From Nemertoderma westbladi (taxonomy: Eukaryota; Xenacoelomorpha; Nemertodermatida; Nemertodermatidae), in NCBI GenBank assembly GCA_032718475.1, contig JAUCBJ010003832.1:56392-120391 (forward strand): a stretch of DNA of 64,000 nt, in the 5' to 3' direction. The notes beneath the pieces were generated by a model that was not told the DNA's origin, made no database searches, and saw only the letters and a list, made by a program, of their open reading frames with translations. Position numbers and translations under genes: made by a program. Positions within the stretch are counted from its first letter, which is position 1. Every line of letters starts with the position of its first letter. This document shows, in pieces, positions 24,001-33,000 of the stretch.

Positions 24001-27000
24001 ATTCCATTATATATGGTTTATATTCCATTATATATGGTTTATATTCCATTATATATGGTTTATATTCCATTATATATGGTTTATATTCCATTATATATGG
24101 TTTATATTCCATTATATATATATGGTATATATTCCATTATATATGGTTTATATTCCATTATATATGGTTTATATTCCATTATATATGGTTTATATTCCAT
24201 TATATATGGTTTATATTCCATTATATATGGTTTATATTCCATTATATATATATGGTATATATTCCATTATATATGGTTTATATTCCATTATATATGGTTT
24301 ATATTCCATTATATATGGTTTATATTCCATTATATATGGTTTATATTCCATTATATATGGTTTATATTCCATTATATATGGTTTATATTCCATTATATAT
24401 GGTTTATATTCCATTATATATATATGGTATATATTCCATTATATATGGTTTATATTCCATTATATATGGTTTATATTCCATTATATATGGTTTATATTCC
24501 ATTATATATGGTTTATATTCCATTATATATGGTTTATATTCCATTATATATGGTTTATATTCCATTATATATGGTTTATATTCCATTATATATGGTTTAT
24601 ATTCCATTATATATGGTTTATATTCCATTATATATGGTTTATATTCCATTATATATGGTTTATATTCCATTATATATGGTTTATATTCCATTATATATGG
24701 TTTATATATCTTATTTCCAATGATGTAGATGTACAAATTTTAGAATATCGAAATTTTGTGTTGCAAATAAAAGTACTACTCCGTTCCATTACAATCAAAC
24801 TCAAACAACGACACCAATCTATTGTTGGTATCTTTCAGGGAATTCTGGGTTCTGGATTCGCGCTGAAAGTCCAACAACAACAACGTCAGAAACACTTTAT
24901 ACGTCGTCGGGTTCCTGCCGCTAACTTTATCCAGTCAGTCTGGAGGTGTTACGCCGCTGACGAGAACTCGTTGTCGACGGCGACGTGGAAGATTCACATC
25001 CGTCAGAAACCGAGCCCACCACCTCAGGGGTTAGTTATCGGAGTAGACATGTAGGAGTTAAGGATGTAAGGTGAGATTGGCACTTCAAAACGTTATTGAT
25101 ATTTTATGGTTTATGTTGAAAACATACCTAGACAAACATCGTCAGAATTTTAGTAAAAGAAATAAATTAAGAAAAAATTTAGTTAACCTTTAATATATAT
25201 TCGGCGCGAAACTCTACCTCTATCGTTTTGTCAAAGTAGCTAAAAAAATCAATTTTCACCTCCAAAACAAGAGTAGAGAGTTTTTCGATGTATTGTACAA
25301 ATTTCCGCATTTTTTTGTTCATTAAGGGGAGGGGGCGGGGGGGGGGGGGGGATACACCATTTTCAGTCAACTCTTCGATTTATAACTCTCAGCGTTTCAA
25401 AATTGTTTGGTTCTGGCTATAATTTGGAATATAGGTACCTAAGATGCTATTCTACGTGACAGGTCAGAAAGATTTTGTTTTTCGCTATTTAATATTAGTT
25501 AATACATGTTAATAATGAAAAAACTTGCGCTTAAAACCCTAAGGATTTTACAGTTTTGAATCTAATGACATGAAAGTTTTTTATATGATAGATCAAGGAT
25601 GGGGCAACAAATCTATCAGACGAAATTTGTGAAACTGCATCAGCACCGATAGGTGGCGCTGCAATTTTATGCTGATTTTTAGATTTGTTATAAATAATAT
25701 TATATTTGATTAACTAAAAATTTCAAAACGTTGTCTGATACTTTTATGCAGGGTTGCTATGTAGAGCAATTTTCAGACTAATTGCTCAAAAATTGTAGCA
25801 GTTGTATGGTTTTGAAGTTGACAATTTCATTTAAAAAAATATTTGGAAATAATAGACCTTTCATTATACATAGTAATAGTATTTTCAATAGGTCTCCCTA
25901 AATTGAAATTGTTGTAACTTGAAAACTTTAATAAGAGCTATTAAATAGCCGTTGTCAGATTTGAAACACTATTTAATCATGCATTATAATAGATCATAAA
26001 AAAAATTTCGTAATATTTTGGATCAAAATGTACTCTACCCCCTAATAATAACATTGGTTATAATAATGACTCCCCTCTTGTCATCAATGTGTCTATTCTT
26101 TTAGATTATCCGCCCTCATCTATTGCGCTGTTTCTCCAAACGTTTTGCTCTACAGTTGATTTCATAAATGTGGGAGGTGAGGGGGGATTGATGGGTTTAT
26201 TTCAAATTTTGGATGGTTTGCTTGAACATGTAAATTAGTTCTGCTAATTGGGATAATGGGCAGCAGTAGAACCAGTACTACTGTATGAGAATCCAGGCCG
26301 GGTTCTAACTGCCGAGGACACCAAAAATCTGGATGGCACTTATACAAGAATGCTACTCCGGGTTCATTGTGTAAATACAATAACCACGTCACCCATCATA
26401 CTCTCTACAGCATTGGAGGTTTATCATTCTCGGTGGATAATCAAGCAAATGCCATGAGTGATAGAGAGTTGTGGCGGCGCAAATTTGTCGACAAGCCGTC
26501 TCACTGGCACAGCATTCTTAATGTATAATGCAGCTGCAATGCAGCATGCCGACAGCAAACCGGCCATACTATTATTACTAAGTTTTACTGTCTGTTATAT
26601 TTATAACATATTATTTTAATAACATGTCCTAATATGTCGCTTACGTGTTGCGCATGCGCGTGCGCATGCGTGCATTATAGAATCTCAGTTAAATATCATT
26701 TTGCTTCGCATGACTTAACATTTATTCAGTTGCTACCAAAATTTAATACATCAGACGATGTACTTGTGGGAGATAGTAAAGAGCCCGTCGACGAGTTCAT
26801 TTACCAACATTGACACGAGATCAAGCTTTACCAGAGGTATTACACAGACGCATTAATTATCTTCTCTCCTATAATAATTGCTACTTGTGCATGTGCTGTT
26901 TTTGGCCCTAGAACAGGTAGCCATTCAGACATCTCCTCTGAGCTATGAATAGCGATGCTTAATGCGGGATTAATAAGCTCATTGACTGACCAAAATTTTC

Positions 27001-30000
27001 CATTAGGTAATAATCCCCTTAAAGAACGTTGTAACTACAATTTGCTGATATGAGTGTATGACACTGCTGTATACAGCAGCGCCCGACTCAGACATTCTTG
27101 TTAAGACCTGAGACATTCAGAAAATCTCTCAATTATTTACAGATTGCACTTTTGATACCATAAATAGTATTGACAAAATGAGATGGGATCTCCTTTGGGA
27201 GCAATCACATTGTATTTAGTACCGTAAATGAATTGGAGTCGAGTTGTTAATGCACCTGTAATAATAATGCCATAATATGTTTTTTGATCAGAAATTGAAA
27301 AAATGAGGAAGCACGTCACCGGCATCAACTCAACACTTCCTATACTAAATAGGAAAGCAAGTGTCATGGGAGAGTAGCTGAACTGGTTATACCGCTAACC
27401 ACTTCAGTGTTGAGGCCTGATAGGCCGAATTGCGCGCGCGTATAGTGCTGGTTAAACCCCTGGTGATCCGTAATTTTGCATTTTTCGAACAAAAATCATA
27501 TTATGACGTCATTGATTTCAGTTGCATTAACAGCTCATCTCCAATTTATTTATTAATATCACCTGGCACTAATACTCGAGCTGAATATTTATTTATTTGT
27601 ACTTTCCTCCTGTTTCACTTTAAATTACTTGAGGCCATCAGGTCCGCTGTTCGACTTACTGCGTCGTCCAATAGAAGTGGTTTAGAAGGGAGATCAAGTG
27701 TCAGGGGGAAGTGGCTGAAATGGTTAGCGATACGGGATGAGGCCTGATAGGCCAAAATGCGAATAGCGGTGGTTCAAACCCCGATGACTTGCGAAAATAA
27801 CGCCAAAACACAAGGCTTTAATTTTATTAGAAGCCTAACCACCATCGATAATATTCAACTGAAGAATGTTGACCATGGTCATTGATTGATAGCATCAGAA
27901 AATACATATGAGTTAGGAAGCCAAACTGTTGAATTGCTGTTTGTTGCACAAGACTAAATACGACAGCACTACACAGCACTACAGATAACACATGACAAAC
28001 GCCGAGCTTTTTGGTGCGATACCACCGGGATTAACGAGAACACAGATTACGATTCAGTGGGCACAGCTATAGAAGTAAAGACGAAGTCAGACCAGGCATA
28101 TTCTGGCAATACGTCTGGTAACACAAGGGAGTCGTTCCCGTTTGATGATTTGCTGTAACGTATTTACACCAACTTGAAATTGATACTGAACTTGGGAGAA
28201 ACTAAATGCGACGACTATCATAAAGCCTGATTTTCACTGTCCGAGCTTGCTCAGCCAAATAGTAATAGCAGTAGCTTGACAAATCACATACAGGTGATGC
28301 TGCTGAAGAGACACTCGGTTACATATGTAGTATTGAATTGGTAACATTGCGATTTTACATACTAGATGGCACTTTGAGCCAACAATGGTAATTTTTTAGT
28401 AGATTTCAATTATTCTACACTTCAAATTTATCCCATTAAAATACAATTGCTAAAGTCCCAGCTAGCACTTAAGCTTGGTTTTGACCTTGAAATATAAATG
28501 TCATAAAATATATTTATGCATTCAATGGCTACCAGTTCTTATGCATTCAATTTCTGTTTATTGTCGCATGTAATGTCTAGTCTTTGCGCTGTCCGCCTGT
28601 AAATGTATGTAGACCCCCCCCCCCCCCCCCCCCCCCCCCCTCCTTCCTACCGCTGCGCCAACATGCTTAGGTTCACCTTCCAATAGCCCAGACGGTAAGT
28701 TTGTGTTTCCCGCGTTTAGGACATTCAAAATGAACTACAGTTTCATGAGTCGATTGAGTTCAAAGCGAAAGAACAACGCTCCTCCGAGCCCATCGATACC
28801 TCAACAGCCGAGCGGCCCCCGATGCCGTTCAAAGAAGTCAGGAGCCACGTCCGGTGGTCACCCATTCCTACGTAAAACACATTCCAATGAGATTGGTGGC
28901 AATCTCTCATCAGGTCAGATTATTTTGTAATTCCAATGTTGGTGTGATACAATAATTAATATTAATTGCAATACATACAATTTAAGATTTATTCCAAATT
29001 AAATAACAATATTATCGATCATGATTGGCAATAAAATATGGCAATGCATACAGGAACGAATAGTAACTATATACTCGATTTAAATAAAGTAACAGCGTAT
29101 TTCACACTGGTTCAAGTTGGTAAATCTCTACGAACGTTGTGACACACTGGTAGGTTCCAGTGCGGTACTGGTATTTATTACTGAATTCTGAAACAAATAG
29201 TAAATGTGACAATGAAAGCCTATTTACTAGAATCTATTCTAGTAGGGTTTTGATGTATCCAATTATAAAATTATAAAAAGCCAAGTCTATGTCTCGTGTA
29301 TGTATGTCTTCCCTCTTTGGTGTGTCTGTATGTATCTATTGCTGAATGTCCTTATGTGTGACGTATGTCGTCTACTTGTATTTTTTGTGTGAATTCGTTG
29401 TACACAGTAATTATTGATTACTTTTTGAAACTATTGGAATTGTCATAATAATTAGGGAAACAATATTCAGTAACATTAAGTCTGTTGCAAAATAAATGGA
29501 AGTAACTGGAATTCATTTCAGATAAAAAGGCAGTTACCCTGACACAGGCGCTGCGTATTACTTTCATGTACAGTTTTCTTAGCTGATAATTTTACATCAC
29601 AGATAGTGTAACATCAGTTATTTTGATTGTTTTCGTTCGTGTATTCCGTATCAAATAAAACCTTCTAAACCTTTGTTGTTTGTAAACATTTCCCTCATCA
29701 CTATATTAAAAGTAAAACATTGTTTCTCCATGTATCCGTCTTTATATATTATTTTTGTTACCTTAATTATTTCAGAATACATAGTGTCAGAATACATATG
29801 TGAAAGTGAAAGTATCCATATCAAATCCGTGATTTTTACCCAACTTACCAGTCATGCTTAGCAGCAAAAGCCTCTAAAGAAAAATGAATAAGTAACATTT
29901 GTAATTGCAACATTGTGAATATTGGGTTATTTTTTATTTGAACTATTGAAGTACATAAACTTAACTACAGGTTTTAGCTATATTTGTGTGTTTATAGGGA

Positions 30001-33000
30001 TTCCAATCCAACAAAGAGATGCATGCCTATCTAAATTTGAGTGAATGAATCATAATAATTATTTTTCATAATGTGGAAAGTAAAGGACAAAAGTAGGTTC
30101 ATACTGATGGATAACTTCCTAAAATTAATGCTGGAAGCTCAATTCGAACCGACACTTCTCACAAACCATGGCAAATAGTTCCACCAAAACTATACCAGAG
30201 CAAATAGTTCTACCAAAACTATACCAGAGCAAATAGATCTACCAAAACTATTCCAGAGCAAAAAGTTCAACCAAAACTATACCAGAGCAAATAGTTCTAC
30301 CAAAACTATACCAGAGCAAATAGTTCTACCAAAACTATACCAGAGCAAATAGTTCTACCAAAACTATACCAGAGCAAATAGTTCTACCAAAACTATACCA
30401 AAAATATAGTTCTACCAAAACAATGCCAGAGCAGAAAGTTCTACCAAAACTATACCAGAGCAAATAGTTCTACCAAAACTATACCAGAGCAAATAGTTCT
30501 ATCAAAACTATACCAGAGCAAATAGTTCTACCAAAACTATACCAGAGCAAATAGTTCTACCAAAACTATACCAAAAATATAGTTCTACCAAAACAATGCC
30601 AGAGCAAAAAGTTCTACCAAAACTATACCAGAGCAAATAGTTCTACCAAAACTACACCAGAGCAAATAGTTCTACCAAAACTATACCAGAGCAAATAGTT
30701 CTACCAAAACTATACCAAAAATATAGTTCTACCAAAACAATGCCAGAGCAAAAAGTTCTACCAAAACTATACCAGAGCAAATAGTTCTACCAAAACTACA
30801 CCAGAGCAAATAGTTCTACCAAAACTATACCAGAGCAAATAGTTCTACCAAAACTATACCAGAGCAAATAGTTCTTCCAAAACTATACCAGAGCAAATAG
30901 TTCTAACAAAACTATACCAGAGCAAATAGTTCTACCAAAACTATACCAGAGCAAATAGTTCTAACAAAACTATACCAGAGCAAATAGTTCTACCAAAACT
31001 ATACCAGAGAAAATAGTTATTTTTTTACAAACTTTTAAAAATGCTTCTTGATCAATATCACGACAGTCGCACCACTGATATACCGCGTCTTTTAGTTCCA
31101 ACATAATTAATGAAATGCTGAGGCGCGGCTGGAAATGAAATGATAAGTTGAAAGACAATCCGGGCTGAACAAAATCGGTGTATTTAACTGTAGTCGGGTA
31201 CTTGAATGATGAAATAAGTTTAATGCTGATTAATTTTAATTGTCATTTTCTCTAAATAATTTCTGTTCGTCTAATAAAATATCCAACGTTTATTTATATT
31301 CTTTATTGCAACAGCAGATACAACAGGGGGATCCCAAGAGCGACTTAATCACTCTTCAACCAGCCTAAACGAGTTACTCAGCCCGCCTAAGGAATACGTT
31401 CGCAGCCCAAGTCTAAATCCGCATTCAGCTAGTTTCAGCCAGGAGCGCACGTCAGGTGGGTACAATGTACTCTTGTAGGCGGCCTACTGAGCATGTGAGC
31501 AACCTGTAATTTGTAGCACTTTTTACTGGGACCAGACTGTACTGTATGTTAATACTGTAGTAATAAAATGTTAATTGGGAGGGCGGTTGAGGTATAGTTT
31601 ATGGTGCAATAAAGTGCCTTAAATCCGCATTTTTTCAGATTTTAAATCAATCCATTTCATTCGGGATTCTGGAAAAAACCCAATCAATGCACCCCCAACT
31701 CCAAATACTGAATAACATTTTTATGTAATTATGTAATAAGTACCTATAAAAAAAATATATAAATAACATTTAGTGTTTTGTTTTGAAGTTGATTATGTCC
31801 AATGTTCCATATATTGTATTTTATATATTCATACAGTACTGTATATTGCATATAATGTACTTTCGCCTGCCTCGTCCTTAGCCGAAGGTGATCCATTGCT
31901 AATGTTTTCTAAGAAAGTTTTTTTTACTGTAGTCATATAGTAACATGGATATTAGCGAAGGGCAGGGAAATAGATTCCCTTTCCTTCTCTGTTAAAATTT
32001 CGAAAATTTCTTTTAATTTTTCGCGAAAACGGATCGTTTTGGGTCAAAGAGTCACAAAATATAACCCAAATTCTTGGGCTAATTTTTTCGACTAAATCTG
32101 TATTCAGCCCCAGGGTGCATTGAGACGATAAGCTGGAGATTCAACCTTAAATAGGCTGATTAAAAATACAAAAATACGTTTTTTGCAATATTTTTTCAAA
32201 ATATTGAACAAAAACTAACTTATTATTGTAATTTTAATTATCCTACTGTCCCGTATATCTTTGCTATGTTAATAATCGATGTCAACTCACTGAAAAGTAT
32301 ATATTGTTATTGTCTCTCTGCTATTATAGCGAACAATTTAGCAAACTGTAAATCTGGAGATGGAGTAAATCTGCTTGCAGCTGCGGTCCAGGGGGGGTAT
32401 ATTCTGAAGGGGACAGAATCAACTGTTACACCGGTACAGTTTCTCTTTTCAATCGCGTAACTGTAATTAATGCATTATTATAGTAGCAGCATTTATGTTT
32501 CGGCTTACACCTGGGACACTCAGTCAAGGCTACATTCGTCCATGCTTCGAGTAAGAGAAGAATCACAACCACATTTTAATTTAAACCCCAAAAAAAGCAT
32601 TTTGGGAATTAGTTAGGAGTGCAATAGGTAGTAGGTTGAATAGAATAGGGATGGGTAATGTGTATTATACAGACGATTGGATGCTTTATGGTTGCAGTAT
32701 ATCGTATATACCACAAAGGATTTAATTATTGAAAGCAGAAATGGAGAAAAGGAGAAATTTAATCTTAAAATTGAAGCTACCAAGTGGAACTAGGAAACCA
32801 TAATGTATGAAACGAACCACGACCAGACAGCTTTTCCCTCTGGTAATCCTGTGGGAAGGAATCTCTATATTACACTTTTCAGTTTTTCATATATTATTGA
32901 GGGAATACAACAGCACAACAGATAACATTATTAACTAGGCCTACTTAATTATTTATGTAAACGGAAACAAAATCCAGCCACAGGGCTCTGGTAAATCACA

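Larger units (their letters stand above)
25030..28719 (+). other. KCNQ intron 7-8 interval with SINE-like repeats
   Basis: Holds a poly(G) tract (25337-25351), two tRNA-derived SINE-like units (27362-27560 and 27690-27795), an old repeat at 26160-26560 whose end (CAAATTTGTCGACAAGCC, CAGCATTCTTAATG) recurs at 40610-40650, and a 27-C run (28614-28640). No coding sequence seen. Confidence 0.75.

Noticed and set aside
22793-25054. Very long plus- and minus-strand open frames (up to 753 codons) through the 21-bp array
   Set aside because: The 21-bp period keeps frames open by chance; the peptides are pure repeats (for example YIPLYMV) and the only real coding part is the KCNQ exon at 24839-25029.
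27690-27795. Functional tRNA gene
   Set aside because: A- and B-box-like words are present, but I could not draw an acceptor stem and anticodon arm; similar copies with conserved non-tRNA flanks point to a SINE.
30165-31015. CRISPR-like array of 29-bp units
   Set aside because: Units are contiguous without unique spacers and the DNA is eukaryotic; it is a minisatellite.
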